Positions 53,979-63,369 are shown, counted from the first letter of the stretch. The stretch: DNA of 64,000 nucleotides from Brevundimonas sp. UBA5713 (GCF_002419815.1 NZ_DIGV01000036.1:8321-72320); one strand, 5' to 3'. Numbers and translations are program-made. The notes: generated by a model not told the origin, from the sequence alone.

Positions 53979-56045
53979 TCAATAGGACGGTGGAGCGCTG
54001 CGGTCGAGGCTTGCTTGTATTCCGCGCCACCAACGATTGATCCGGCCGCGCGGCGGGGCGGGCAGGGGCGTGTCGCGCGCGGCAATCAACAGGCGAACCA
54101 GATCCTCTGCCTCGCACGGCCAGCCTTCGGGCGTGACATAGATCGGATAGTCGATCAGGGCGGCGTGGATCAGCTCATCGAGACTGATCTGTCGACCGCG
54201 CCGTTCAAAGGTCATCCGGTCATCGGTCAGGCCCCATCCGGCATAGAAGGGGCGGCCATAGACGCTGACGGCCTTGCCGCGCATCAGGGCCTCGAACCCC
54301 GACAGCGACGTCAGGGTGGCCAAGCGATCACAGGCGTTCAGACAGTCGATGATATCCATATCGTCGGCCACGGCGTCCACTTCCTCCATCGCCGCCGCAT
54401 CCAGCAGACCCGGACGGTTGCCCGAGGTGACGTCGGGGTGGTTGCGATAGATCAGGAAGGCGTCGGGATAATCGGCGCGGGCGGCCTTGACCAAGCCGGA
54501 GTTGGTGCGGATGTCACCGCATCCGGTCAGGATGGATTTGTCGTTCTCGACCTGACCGACCACCAACAGGATCGGTTTGTCCTTGGGCCAGTCGGCGGGC
54601 AGGGCGCTGCCCTTGATATTGTATTTCGACAGGCCCGCTCCCACGACCGCATCGCGTAACAGACGGGCCCGCTCCAGTTGGCGCGGCGACCGGTTGTTGC
54701 TTGCTATCAGGCTTTCCAACCGGCTCGGCGCCGACGGGTCGTAGTAGACGCCCTGATCGTCCAGAGCCACCGACAGGGCCCCGAAGAAGTCCGACCCCAG
54801 ACCGCGCGAGCGGATAAAGCCGTCCTCCATCCGCACGGTCGGGCCGTCATAGGAATCGGCGGCGGCGCGGATGATCGGGTTCTCCTTGCCTGCCCACCAG
54901 ATCAGCTTGCCGTTGTTCAGACGCGCGTCGGCCAGTGCGGCGCTGGATCGCCAGAAATAGCGGACAGTGCCCTTGGGGCTGTTCAACAGACGGCGCACCG
55001 GCGGGCGCTTGGCAGGGGCGAACCCGACGGCGGACCAATGACCGGCCAGACGGTCGGCACGGTCGCGCAAGGCAATCAGCCGCTCCAGCGCCTGTTCGGC
55101 CTCGCAAGCCTTGCCCGTCACCGGATCGACATAGCGGGTGTAGCGGATCATGGCGGCGGCCACGACCTGCTCGACCGTGCGCGGCTGGCCTCTGCGGCCC
55201 GTCAGCACCGTGTCCTGCGTCAGGCCCCAGCCTGAATAGAAGGGCGCTCCGAAACAGCGGACGGGCTTGCCGCGCAGCAGGGCCTCGAACCCCAGCGCCG
55301 ATGTCACCACATAGACCGCATCCACCGCGTCCAGCAGCTCGGCAGGGCGCACATCGGTGTCGATGAGGGTCACGCCCGCCAGCTGGTCGGCGGGGATGCA
55401 GCCCTGCTTGCGGCCTGCGGCCACGGCAGGGTGGCGTTTGACGATGATCTGGGCACCGGGGTGTTCGGTGCGGGCGGCGTCCAGCATTTCGGCAAACCGC
55501 GCCTCGGTCGCCATTCCATAGGCGATAGAGGCGTCACCATAGGTCTGATCCACCACCAGCACGCGCGGGCGGTTTTCCAGCACAAAGGCGTCCAGCACCA
55601 CGCCCATATTGGTCTTGGAAATCCGCGTCTGGACCATGCGGTCGATCAGGGCGCGGGCGCGGGCGGCCATGGCCTCGTCGCACCATTGCGGCGCGGTCTC
55701 GATCAGGGCTTCAAGACGGCTGGGGCGGGTGGCGTCATAATAGATGCCGAGATCATCGACCACGACACTGAGGCTGGTTGCACCGCTCTCGCCTAATCCG
55801 ACAGAGCGCAGAAAGCCGTCTTCCAGCGCCACATAGGGTTTGTTGTTCTTCTGTGCCCATGCGCGGCCCACGCGGCTGGACGGTTTCAGGCCCCAGCCCA
55901 TCACCACATCCACATCCGCAGATGGCAGCTTCAGGATGGCATAGTCGGCCACGAAGGTCGCCAGATGCGGCACCTTCAATACCCCCGGCGCACAGACCCA
56001 GGCCTTAGGGCGGCGCGATACGTCAGCGGGGGCAGTTTCCATCAT
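53979..56045 (-). CDS. kpsC: Capsular polysaccharide biosynthesis protein KpsC (dual beta-Kdo transferase)
   Basis: A 688-residue protein with two homologous halves, each starting from an ALEDGFLRS or RMEDGFIRS motif and repeating GLG....LSV.(V/L)DD.G(I/V)YYD....PSRLE. KpsC proteins have two glycosyltransferase modules that add alternating beta-Kdo residues to phosphatidylglycerol, building the lipid linker of group 2 capsules. The N-terminal module spans about residues 1-330, the C-terminal about 360-670. No other kps genes are in view, so the export and partner KpsS genes must be elsewhere. It acts at the cytoplasmic face of the inner membrane. Confidence 0.9.
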   Translation of the reverse strand: MMETAPADVSRRPKAWVCAPGVLKVPHLATFVADYAILKLPSADVDVVMGWGLKPSSRVGRAWAQKNNKPYVALEDGFLRSVGLGESGATSLSVVVDDLGIYYDATRPSRLEALIETAPQWCDEAMAARARALIDRMVQTRISKTNMGVVLDAFVLENRPRVLVVDQTYGDASIAYGMATEARFAEMLDAARTEHPGAQIIVKRHPAVAAGRKQGCIPADQLAGVTLIDTDVRPAELLDAVDAVYVVTSALGFEALLRGKPVRCFGAPFYSGWGLTQDTVLTGRRGQPRTVEQVVAAAMIRYTRYVDPVTGKACEAEQALERLIALRDRADRLAGHWSAVGFAPAKRPPVRRLLNSPKGTVRYFWRSSAALADARLNNGKLIWWAGKENPIIRAAADSYDGPTVRMEDGFIRSRGLGSDFFGALSVALDDQGVYYDPSAPSRLESLIASNNRSPRQLERARLLRDAVVGAGLSKYNIKGSALPADWPKDKPILLVVGQVENDKSILTGCGDIRTNSGLVKAARADYPDAFLIYRNHPDVTSGNRPGLLDAAAMEEVDAVADDMDIIDCLNACDRLATLTSLSGFEALMRGKAVSVYGRPFYAGWGLTDDRMTFERRGRQISLDELIHAALIDYPIYVTPEGWPCEAEDLVRLLIAARDTPLPAPPRGRINRWWRGIQASLDRSAPPSY

Positions 56046-56108
56046 GGGTTTTGTTTAGGCGGCGGCTGTCGCCATAGCTATATGTTCCGCGCAACACCCT
56101 GTGGGCAA

Positions 56109-56927
56109 TCACAGGTCGGCCAGCAACGCCTTGGCCTGTTCCAGATGCAACCGCTCGACCATTTCCCCTTCCAGACGGATGACGCCTTGGCCCTCGGACT
56201 CGGGCCTATCAAATGCCGCGACGACCTTTTGCGCCCATTCGATTTCGGCGGGCGAGGGGCCAAAGGCGGCATTGGCGGGCGCGATTTGGGACGGGTGGAT
56301 CAGGCTTTTGCCATCAAAACCGTAAAGGCGACCCTGCGCGGCCTCGGCGGCAAAGCCATCCTCGTCCTTGATGCGGTTGAACACGCCGTCGATGGCGACC
56401 AGCCTGTTGGCGCGGGCATGGGCGACTACGGCGGCCAGCCAAGGCTTGAATGGCTCGCGGTCGGGGCTTGGGCCTGTCTTCATTTCCTTGGCCAGATCAT
56501 TCACGCCCAGCATCAGGCCCGACAGCACACCGCCCGCAGAGGCGATATCTTTCAGGTCCACCAGAGCCTTGGGCGTCTCCACCATGGCCCACAGCTGTTG
56601 GTCGAGGCGCAGCACGTCGCTGATGGCCTTTACCTGCTGGTCGTCTTCGATCTTGGGCGCGACGATCAGGGAAACGGGCGCGTCCTTCAGGGCTTGGAGA
56701 TCCTCTTCGGCCCAAGGGGTGTCCAGCGCATTAATACGGACCGCCAGCTTGGGGCCAAACCCACCGGCGACGGCAGCTTGGATGGCGGCGACACGGGCAT
56801 CGGCCTTGGCTTCGGGCGCGACGGCGTCCTCAAGGTCCAGCACCGCCACATCGCAATCCAGTGTACGCGCCTTTTTGATAGCGCGCGGGTTGCTGGCGGG
56901 CAGATACAGGACGCTGCGGACTTTCAT
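56109..56927 (-). CDS. HpcH/HpaI aldolase family CoA ester lyase (CitE-like)
   Basis: A 272-residue TIM-barrel lyase. Family features: RSVLYLPASNPRAIKKARTL at the start, DVAVLDLEDAVAPEAKADAR with the metal-binding acid, VRINALDTPWAEEDLQAL, MVETPKALVDL, and IHPSQIAPANAAFGPS near the end. It resembles CitE, malyl-CoA lyase and (3S)-malyl-CoA thioesterase, which cannot be separated by eye. The start at 56927 gives the canonical N-terminus; the longer frame overlaps the ROK gene. It follows that gene on the same strand. Confidence 0.88.
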   Translation of the reverse strand: MKVRSVLYLPASNPRAIKKARTLDCDVAVLDLEDAVAPEAKADARVAAIQAAVAGGFGPKLAVRINALDTPWAEEDLQALKDAPVSLIVAPKIEDDQQVKAISDVLRLDQQLWAMVETPKALVDLKDIASAGGVLSGLMLGVNDLAKEMKTGPSPDREPFKPWLAAVVAHARANRLVAIDGVFNRIKDEDGFAAEAAQGRLYGFDGKSLIHPSQIAPANAAFGPSPAEIEWAQKVVAAFDRPESEGQGVIRLEGEMVERLHLEQAKALLADL

Positions 56928-56967
56928 CGGACACTCGCTGAAGATGGAGCGTCGACCATAGCCGCCC

Positions 56968-57858
56968 TTAGTCCCAGAGGCGAGCGGCCCCGCGTACGCC
57001 GGAACTATCGCCCCATCGCGCAGGCACCACGGCGGCGTTCCAGATATCGGAGAACACACGGCTGGCGACCAAGTGGTCCAGTCCGTCATAAAGCTCGGGG
57101 ATGTTGGACAAGCCGCCGCCCAGCACGATGATCTCCGGATCAACCAGATTGACCACGGCGGCCAGCGCCCGCGCCACGCGGTCGCGCAGCAGGTCCATCT
57201 GTTGGCGGGCAGCGGGGTCGCCCGATCTCAGGGCGTCGGTGATCTGCTCGCAGGTCCAGTCACGGCCTGTCGCCTCGCGGTGGGCGCGGGCAAAGCCGGT
57301 GCCGGAAATCCAGTTCTCCAGACAGTTGGACTGTCCGCACCAGCACACAGGGCCGGGCACCTCGTCCAGCGTGGGCCATGGCAGCGGGTTGTGACCCATT
57401 TCCGCGGCCACGCCGTGACGGCCCTCGACCAGTTTGCCATCGATGACCAGACCGGCCCCGCAGCCTGTGCCCAGAATGACGGCATAGACAGAAGCGTGCC
57501 CTTCGCCCGCGCCATCCACGGCTTCGGACAGAGCCAGACAGTTGGCATCATTGGCTAGCCGCACAGGGCGGCCCAGATACTGTTGCAGATCAGCCTGAAA
57601 CGGGCGGCCATTCAGATACTGGCTGTTGGCATTGCGGATCAGCCCCGTCAGCGGCGAGGGTGATCCCGGAATGGCCAGACCGATAGAGCGCGCCGGACCG
57701 GCCTTGGCCTCTACCTCGGCGACCAGAGACTTTACCGTCTCCAGCGCGCCGTCATAGCTGCCGGGGTTGGGCTGGCGGATACGGGCGGCAAAGCCGCCAG
57801 CGTCATCGACGGCTGCGACCTCGATCTTCGTCCCGCCAAAGTCCACCCCGATCCGCAT
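56968..57858 (-). CDS. ROK-family sugar kinase (fructokinase/glucokinase type)
   Basis: A 296-residue ATP-dependent sugar kinase. MRIGVDFGGTKIEVA is the phosphate loop, NDANCLALSEA carries the catalytic Asp, and the ROK zinc motif is CWCGQSNCLENWISG with a His in GHNPLPW. The NPLPW after the histidine is like the Mak fructokinase group, so fructose is a plausible substrate, with glucose or amino sugars as alternatives. The start at 57858 is 2 bases after the stop of the methionine-sulfoxide reductase gene; the longer frame overlaps that gene. Confidence 0.9.
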   Translation of the reverse strand: MRIGVDFGGTKIEVAAVDDAGGFAARIRQPNPGSYDGALETVKSLVAEVEAKAGPARSIGLAIPGSPSPLTGLIRNANSQYLNGRPFQADLQQYLGRPVRLANDANCLALSEAVDGAGEGHASVYAVILGTGCGAGLVIDGKLVEGRHGVAAEMGHNPLPWPTLDEVPGPVCWCGQSNCLENWISGTGFARAHREATGRDWTCEQITDALRSGDPAARQQMDLLRDRVARALAAVVNLVDPEIIVLGGGLSNIPELYDGLDHLVASRVFSDIWNAAVVPARWGDSSGVRGAARLWD

Positions 57859-57860
57859 GA

Positions 57861-58352
57861 TCAGCCAAATACCTTGGCCATCAGACGCTCCAGCCATTCC
57901 TGATCGACGGCGTCGAAGGCGGCTTTTTCGGTAGCATCCACGTCCAGCACGGCGATCAGCTTTCTGTCGGCACCGAACACCGGCACCACGATTTCGCTTT
58001 GGGAACGGCTGTCGCAGGCGATGTGCCCTTCAAACGCATGCACATCCTCGACCAGCTGGGTCTTGCCCTCACGCGCGGCAGCCCCGCAGACGCCGCGCGC
58101 GAACGGAATGCGCAAACAGCCAAGCGTACCCTGGTACGGTCCGACGACCAGTTCGTTTTCCTTCAACGAATCGACCACATAGAAGCCCGTCCAGAAAAAA
58201 GCCTCGAACGCGTCGCTCAGCATGGATGACACGGTCGCCATCTTGGCCGTCAGATTGGTTTCACCCTCCAGCACGGCCAGAATCTCGGCCTCGACCTCGG
58301 CATAGCGTTCGGCCTTGTCGGCAGGGCGGTCATCGCGGGCAATATAGGACAT
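57861..58352 (-). CDS. Free methionine-(R)-sulfoxide reductase (GAF domain)
   Basis: A 163-residue GAF protein that reduces free Met-R-sulfoxide with thioredoxin. The three catalytic cysteines are at Cys79, Cys89 and Cys113 (GCLRIPF, GVCGAA, HIACDSRS); the spacings of 10 and 24 match the fRMsr family. FEAFFWTGFYVVD and VVGPYQG are further marks. It is co-transcribed with the ROK kinase gene. A role against oxidative damage is well supported by family. Confidence 0.93.
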   Translation of the reverse strand: MSYIARDDRPADKAERYAEVEAEILAVLEGETNLTAKMATVSSMLSDAFEAFFWTGFYVVDSLKENELVVGPYQGTLGCLRIPFARGVCGAAAREGKTQLVEDVHAFEGHIACDSRSQSEIVVPVFGADRKLIAVLDVDATEKAAFDAVDQEWLERLMAKVFG

Positions 58353-58471
58353 GGATGTACTTCAAGCTTGAGAGGGGCTGAACATAGGCGCATGCGCCGC
58401 CGAGGAAAGGGGCGACGGCTATCACATACGAAAAAGCCGGGCGGCTGGACCGGGCTTTATTTAAGGATGGC

Positions 58472-58999
58472 TCAGTTCAGCTTCGCTTCAATGCGTTTCA
58501 GGCTGTCCCGAATTTCGCCCAGCAGGCTCAGCGTGCTGTCGCCCGTGGCGGACGGCTTGTCGCCATTGGCCAGCGCATCGCGACGCGCAAGGATCATATC
58601 GCGCACCTGACGGGCATCGATCACGCCCAGCAGATCGGCGTCCGACTTTCCTGTGGCGGCATTGCGTTGACCCGCCGTCTCGATACGCAGGCCCAGCAGG
58701 CCGAACTTGGACAACAGCGGTCCTTCGCGGATCGAGATGTCCTGGATCTTGTCCATCGGAATGGTCAGTTCCTGTTTGAAGAACACGCCCTTGGCGATCA
58801 CGACGCTGCGGTCAGTGATGTGAAGCTTCAGGCTTCTGTAATAGCGATCCGCCCACCAGGTTCCGGCTACGAGCCACAGAGGCAAAACCAATATGCCCAC
58901 CACGGTCACGATCAGGGTCAGAGCGCCCGACAGAAAGAAATAGACCTTCAGCTTAGGACTGAATGGCGCCTCGGTGACGGTAGCCGGATGTGTCGTCAT
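58472..58999 (-). CDS. Bacterial PH-domain membrane protein (YdbS-like)
   Basis: A 175-residue protein with one or two hydrophobic segments (KVYFFLSGALTLIVTVVGIL, LPLWLVAGTWWADRYYRS), followed by a bPH2-type PH domain (LKLHITDRSVVIAKGVFFKQ, QDISIREGPLLSKFGLLGLRI). A charged, coiled C-terminal tail (LGEIRDSLKRIEAKLN) ends the protein. The start at 58999 has GGAGGGG upstream. Members of this group are of unknown role; the domain may bind protein or lipid. Confidence 0.85.
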   Translation of the reverse strand: MTTHPATVTEAPFSPKLKVYFFLSGALTLIVTVVGILVLPLWLVAGTWWADRYYRSLKLHITDRSVVIAKGVFFKQELTIPMDKIQDISIREGPLLSKFGLLGLRIETAGQRNAATGKSDADLLGVIDARQVRDMILARRDALANGDKPSATGDSTLSLLGEIRDSLKRIEAKLN

Positions 59000-59154
59000 G
59001 TCCCCTCCATTAGCAGTGGATAGGAGCACGTCGGTGATGTGGCGGCAATCGGCGACGGAATGAGCCTCCCCCGCCTGATTATGGCCCTTCGTTGACACTA
59101 CCTGTTGAGCAGGATGGGTGTCAGTGAAACGCAATCAATCGAGAAATAATGGGG

Positions 59155-59230
59155 TGGTAGGCGTGGAGGGACTCGAACCCCCAACCAGACCGTTATGAGC
59201 GGTCGGCTCTAACCATTGAGCTACACGCCC
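59155..59230 (-). tRNA. tRNA with anticodon CAT (probably Ile2, lysidine-type; elongator Met possible)
   Basis: The cloverleaf on the minus strand: acceptor GGGCGTG / CACGCCT (one G-U), D-stem GCTC / GAGC, anticodon stem GACCG / CGGTC with loop CTCATAA, 5-base variable loop, T-stem GGGGG / CCCTC with TTCGAGT, discriminator A and an encoded CCA (59155-59157). The anticodon is CAT. It is not the initiator, because the anticodon stem lacks the three G-C pairs. The short D-loop AATGGTTA is as in the Ile2 group, which needs lysidine at C34, so Ile2 is favoured over Met. Confidence 0.9.
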
Positions 59231-59424
59231 CCGAAGCATGCTTTCGCAGGGATGCGTTGCCTAGCAGCGGATTTGCGAGAAGCAAAGAGGGAAGGTGACC
59301 GATTTCAGGCGGCAGGATGAATAAGGCCTGACGCAAATGTTGGCACTGCGCTCATGGTCGCGCGTTCACTGTAGGCAATCAAGGTTCGGCATTGAGTCCG
59401 TGCCCCTTAACGGAGACGCAAACG

Positions 59425-60168
59425 ATGAAATCTGCTGCCAAGCGCCTGATGCTGGGTTCGGCCCTGGCTGTGGCCATTCTGCCTGTCACCGCCTTGCCTG
59501 CTGCTGCTCAGGATCAATCCGCGTCGAGGCCCCACATGATGAGTCGTTCGCCTACCCTGAACCTGTCGGCGTCCGGAGAGGTGAAGGTGGCTCCGGATAT
59601 GGCTAGCTTGAGCTTTGGCGTCGTCACCGAACATGCGACGGCGCAAGAAGCCATGGCCGCCAACGCCCGCCAGATGACGCAGGTCATGCAGGCGCTGCGC
59701 CGTGCGGGCATCGCCGAGCGTGATGTACAGACATCTGGCCTGAACCTTCAGGCGCAGTATGATTACGTCGAGAACCAGTCGCCGCGCCTGCGGGGCTATC
59801 AGGCTTCGAACCGCGTAACGGTGAATGTCTATGATCTGGCCAAGCTGGGCACGACCGTCGATTCTGTCGTCGGCGCGGGCGTGAACCAGATCGAAGGCGT
59901 CGAGTTCGGTCTGCGCGACCCGCGCGCCGCCGAGGATCAGGCCCGCCAACTGGCCGTTCAGTCGTTGCAAGCCAAGGCTGCCCTCTATGCTCAGGCTCTG
60001 GGCAAGCCGCTGGGCAGCATCCGCAATCTGACCGAGAGCGGTGGTTATGTGCCCGAGCCGCGTCCGATGTTTGCCCGCGCGGCCATGGCCGAAGCCTCTA
60101 CCCCGGTCGCGGCCGGTGAACTGAGCGTGCGCGTAAACATCACGGGCGTTTACAGTCTGGAACGCTAA
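59425..60168 (+). CDS. SIMPL-domain periplasmic protein
   Basis: A 247-residue protein with signal MKSAAKRLMLGSALAVAILP followed by VTALPAAA. The mature part is a SIMPL (DUF541) domain: LNLSASGEVKVAPDMASLSFGVVTEHATAQEAMAANA, ERDVQTSGLNLQAQYDY and GYQASNRVTVNVYDLAKLG are typical, as is the C-terminal ELSVRVNITGVYSL. The start at 59425 is preferred (GGAG, 9 bases). SIMPL proteins are periplasmic or outer-membrane proteins linked to oxidative stress; their mechanism is unknown. Confidence 0.9.
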   Translation: MKSAAKRLMLGSALAVAILPVTALPAAAQDQSASRPHMMSRSPTLNLSASGEVKVAPDMASLSFGVVTEHATAQEAMAANARQMTQVMQALRRAGIAERDVQTSGLNLQAQYDYVENQSPRLRGYQASNRVTVNVYDLAKLGTTVDSVVGAGVNQIEGVEFGLRDPRAAEDQARQLAVQSLQAKAALYAQALGKPLGSIRNLTESGGYVPEPRPMFARAAMAEASTPVAAGELSVRVNITGVYSLER

Positions 60169-60193
60169 CATTCGTTCGCCATAAAAAATCTAG

Positions 60194-60228
60194 AACGCCG
60201 GTGGTTGGAGACAGTCACCGGCGTTTTT
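60194..60228 (+). terminator. Intrinsic terminator after the SIMPL gene
   Basis: A 10-bp stem AACGCCGGTG / CACCGGCGTT with a 12-base loop, followed by TTT. Confidence 0.85.
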
Positions 60229-60311
60229 GCCGCATGGAAGATTTGGACGCGGCCTTTTGCGGCGGGTATAGCTGATGTCTCTCTGGGGTTTCGGCACCAA
60301 ACGGACGATTT

Positions 60312-62105
60312 ATGAAACAGTTCTTTCTGACCATGCTTGGCGTCTTTGCCGGGCTCGTCACCTTTTTCGTCATCCTGCCGGTGGTGGGCCTGATCATACT
60401 GATGGCCGCTGCCGGTGCCGCAAAGCCGACAACCCCGTCGCACACGGTTCTGGAACTGGACCTGCGCAATGGTCTGACCGACCAGACGCCCACCAATCCG
60501 TTTGCCATGTTTGGCGACAGCACCTCGGTGATGCAGGTGGTGGATACTCTGGCTCAGGCCGAGCAGGACAGCAGCGTCAAGGTGCTGCTGGTTCGCGCCC
60601 CCGAGATGGGGATGACCCCGGCCTATGCCGATGAAATCCGTCAGGCCATCCAGCGCTTCCGCAAGTCGGGCAAAACCGTGATCGCCCACAGTCAGGGCTT
60701 CCTTCCTGCCGGTGCGGTGGTGTCGTCCTACATGGTGGCATCGTCGGCGGATGAACTGTGGATGCAGAACACTTCGTCGTTCCAGGCCACGGGCCTGTCG
60801 AGCGAGAGCCTGTTTCTCGGTCGCGCGCTCCAGAAGTATGGCGTGACCGCCGATTTCGAGCAGCGCTATGAATACAAGAATGCGGTGAACGAGTTCACCC
60901 AGTCCGACTATACCGCCCCGCACCGCGAGGCGATGCTGGCCTGGATGAACTCCATCCACGAAAACGCGCTCAGCTCTATCGCCGCCGATCGCGATATGAC
61001 CGCCCAGTCGCTGAAGGCGATCATCGAGGGCGGCCCCTATACGTCGGAACGCGCCGTCGAGCTGAAGCTGGTGGACCGTATCGGTCAGGTCGAAGAGGCC
61101 GAGGCCGCCGCCCGTGAAAAGGCGGGCAAGGACGCCAAAATCGTCAAATTCGGCGAATACGCCAGCATGAAGGGCCTGCGCTCGGCGACCGGTTCCAACG
61201 CCAAGTCCACCATCGCCATCGTCAGCGGAGAGGGGGCTATCATGACGGGTCGTGGCGGCAGCAACTCGCCGTTCGGCTCGGCTACGGAAATCCGATCCGA
61301 CGACCTGGCGCGCTCGCTTTATAAGGCGGTGGACGACAAGGACGTGAAGGCCATCGTGTTCCGCGTCTCCTCACCGGGCGGCTCGCCCGATGCGTCCGAG
61401 CAGATTCTGGCCGCCCTGCGCGCAGCCAAGGCGGCTGGCAAGCCGGTGGTCGTGTCCATGGGGGCCTATGCCGCTTCAGGTGGCTACTGGATTTCGTCTG
61501 AAGCCGACTGGATCGTAGCCCAGCCCACCACGCTGACAGGTTCGATTGGTGTCTATGGCGGCAAGATCGCCTTTGCGGACGCCCTGTCTCGCTTTGGTGT
61601 GGACACCCGCCGCCTGTCGGTCGGGGGCCAGTTCGCTGATGCCTACAACACCATGGAAGGTTTCAGCCCCGAAGAGCGCGCCGCCGTGGCGGCGTCGATG
61701 GACCTGATCTACGAACAGTTCGTGGCCCGCGTGGCCAAGGGTCGCAATCTGCCGGTGGATCGCGTGCGCGAAATCGCGCGTGGCCGCGTCTGGACTGGGG
61801 CGCAGGCTCTGGAATTGGGTCTGGTGGACCAGATGGGCGGTGTGACCGAGGCTGTCGCCAAGGCGCGCCAGCTGGCCGAGATTCCGTCGGCTGAACATGT
61901 TCGCCTGAAATATTTCCCGGCCCCGCAAACCCCGTGGGAAGCCTTGGCCTCGGCCTTTGGTACCTCTTCGCAGGCGGCTCAGGCGCTGGTCGGCATGGGT
62001 CGGATCATGAACGATCCGGCAGCCCAAAGCCTGATCACCCGCGTGCAGACCCAGCGTCTGCGCGAGCAGGGACATTCCGTCTTGGCGGAACAACCTGCAT
62101 TCTGA
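60312..62105 (+). CDS. sppA: Signal peptide peptidase SppA, 67K type
   Basis: A 597-residue inner-membrane protease that removes leftover signal peptides. MKQFFLTMLGVFAGLVTFFV starts an N-terminal membrane helix. The long two-domain form is present: the Lys base is Lys189 in YEYKNAVNEF (first half) and the Ser nucleophile is Ser389 in GAYAASGGYW (second half), matching the Lys/Ser dyad spacing of E. coli SppA (Lys209/Ser409). SPGGSPDAS is the substrate-groove motif. It sits between the SIMPL gene and a small membrane gene. Confidence 0.95.
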   Translation: MKQFFLTMLGVFAGLVTFFVILPVVGLIILMAAAGAAKPTTPSHTVLELDLRNGLTDQTPTNPFAMFGDSTSVMQVVDTLAQAEQDSSVKVLLVRAPEMGMTPAYADEIRQAIQRFRKSGKTVIAHSQGFLPAGAVVSSYMVASSADELWMQNTSSFQATGLSSESLFLGRALQKYGVTADFEQRYEYKNAVNEFTQSDYTAPHREAMLAWMNSIHENALSSIAADRDMTAQSLKAIIEGGPYTSERAVELKLVDRIGQVEEAEAAAREKAGKDAKIVKFGEYASMKGLRSATGSNAKSTIAIVSGEGAIMTGRGGSNSPFGSATEIRSDDLARSLYKAVDDKDVKAIVFRVSSPGGSPDASEQILAALRAAKAAGKPVVVSMGAYAASGGYWISSEADWIVAQPTTLTGSIGVYGGKIAFADALSRFGVDTRRLSVGGQFADAYNTMEGFSPEERAAVAASMDLIYEQFVARVAKGRNLPVDRVREIARGRVWTGAQALELGLVDQMGGVTEAVAKARQLAEIPSAEHVRLKYFPAPQTPWEALASAFGTSSQAAQALVGMGRIMNDPAAQSLITRVQTQRLREQGHSVLAEQPAF

Positions 62106-62209
62106 AACGCTGACCGGTCTGTGATGTCGCAGGTCATTGACCGTTCAGCTTCGGCGGACGACATTACAGACCAAGCGCTCTCCCCGCGCTGACAGAGGCT
62201 TTGATTTTA

Positions 62210-62542
62210 ATGATCCAGTCCGATCCCGTTGCGCAGATCTCCTTCGCCTCGCGCCGTCGCGCCGGTGGCGGTATTCTCGGCCCGTTCATGTGGCTGGGTG
62301 GAGTGATCGCGACGGCCGTCGCTCTGTTTGTCGGTGCGGCGCTGGCGATTCTGACGGCGGCGGCTGTGGCTGCCATTGCCCTGATCGGCAGCGTGCTGCT
62401 GTTCTTTGCCGGTTTTGCCTTCCGCGCCCGTCGCGCGCGCCAGATGCGTGCGGCCCAAAAGCAAGCCGATGAAGGCGTGATCGACGCGCAAAAGGTGGGC
62501 GACACCTGGGTGGCCTATGGTTGGGAGCGCAACAGCCAGTAA
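62210..62542 (+). CDS. Small membrane protein of unknown function
   Basis: A 110-residue protein with two adjacent hydrophobic helices (GPFMWLGGVIATAVALFVGA and LTAAAVAAIALIGSVLLFFA) and a charged C-terminal tail. The start at ATG 62210 is used; an in-frame TTG 9 bases earlier is possible. It is 15 bases before the amidase gene on the same strand, so the two are likely co-transcribed. No known family. Confidence 0.75.
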   Translation: MIQSDPVAQISFASRRRAGGGILGPFMWLGGVIATAVALFVGAALAILTAAAVAAIALIGSVLLFFAGFAFRARRARQMRAAQKQADEGVIDAQKVGDTWVAYGWERNSQ

Positions 62543-62557
62543 GGCTGCGGACTGACT

Positions 62558-63316
62558 ATGGAGTTCATCGAGGCCCCGTCCCCGAATTTTGACGAGCGTC
62601 GGGTCCTCCCTGACATTCTGGTCCTTCACTACACCGGCATGCAGACCGGAGAGGCGGCGCTGGTGCGTCTGCGCGATCCCGAGGCCAAGGTGTCGTCACA
62701 CTATCTGGTCGAGGAAGATGGCCGCATCTTCCGTCTGGTGCCCGAAGAGCGCCGCGCGTGGCACGCTGGCCGTGGCGCATGGCAGGGCACCGACGACGTC
62801 AACACCGCCTCCATCGGCATCGAAATCGTCAATCCGGGCCATGAGTTCGGCTATCGTCCATTCCCCGAGCCCCAGATGGCGTCGGTCGTCGCGCTGGTCG
62901 CCGATATCCGCAGCCGCTGGACCATTCCCGACAGCCGCATCATCGGCCATTCCGACATGGCACCCACCCGCAAGGATGACCCCGGCGAATTGTTCCCGTG
63001 GAAACGTCTGGCAGGCGAGGGGCACGGCCTGTGGTTCGAGCCCGCTGCCGAGCGGGTAAAGGCGCTGGGTGCGCCGCTGCAACCGGGTGATGAGGGGCTG
63101 GGCGTTCTGGTCCTTCGTTCGGGCCTTCACCGTCTGGGCTATCCCATCGCGCCGGGCGGCGAGTATGACGAGGAAACCGTCAAAACCGTCACCGCCTTCC
63201 AGCGCCACTGGCGCCAGCACCGCGTGGACGGCATCGCCGACGGAGAGACCCGCGCCCGCCTTGTCGGCCTGCTGCAACTGGCCAGCGTCGAGAGCGTCAC
63301 CGGCGTTCTGGACTGA
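62558..63316 (+). CDS. N-acetylmuramoyl-L-alanine amidase with peptidoglycan-binding domain (AmpD-like)
   Basis: A 252-residue zinc amidase that cuts the MurNAc to L-Ala bond in peptidoglycan or its recycling fragments. The amidase_2 zinc ligands are His24 (LVLHYTG), His131 (IIGHSDMAP) and the Asp in KDDPGELFPW. A C-terminal peptidoglycan-binding-like domain follows (GLGVLVLRSGLHRLGYPI to DGIADGETRARLVGLLQ). No signal peptide is visible, so it may act in the cytoplasm on muropeptides. It stands right before rnpB. Confidence 0.92.
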   Translation: MEFIEAPSPNFDERRVLPDILVLHYTGMQTGEAALVRLRDPEAKVSSHYLVEEDGRIFRLVPEERRAWHAGRGAWQGTDDVNTASIGIEIVNPGHEFGYRPFPEPQMASVVALVADIRSRWTIPDSRIIGHSDMAPTRKDDPGELFPWKRLAGEGHGLWFEPAAERVKALGAPLQPGDEGLGVLVLRSGLHRLGYPIAPGGEYDEETVKTVTAFQRHWRQHRVDGIADGETRARLVGLLQLASVESVTGVLD

Positions 63317-63369
63317 TCTTTATCGCATCGCCTCATTGACCTGAGTGCCGGAACGCGGCACTGGAACCG

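Noticed and set aside
59155..59230. Initiator tRNA-fMet
   Set aside because: The anticodon stem is GACCG/CGGTC and lacks the three G-C pairs of initiators.
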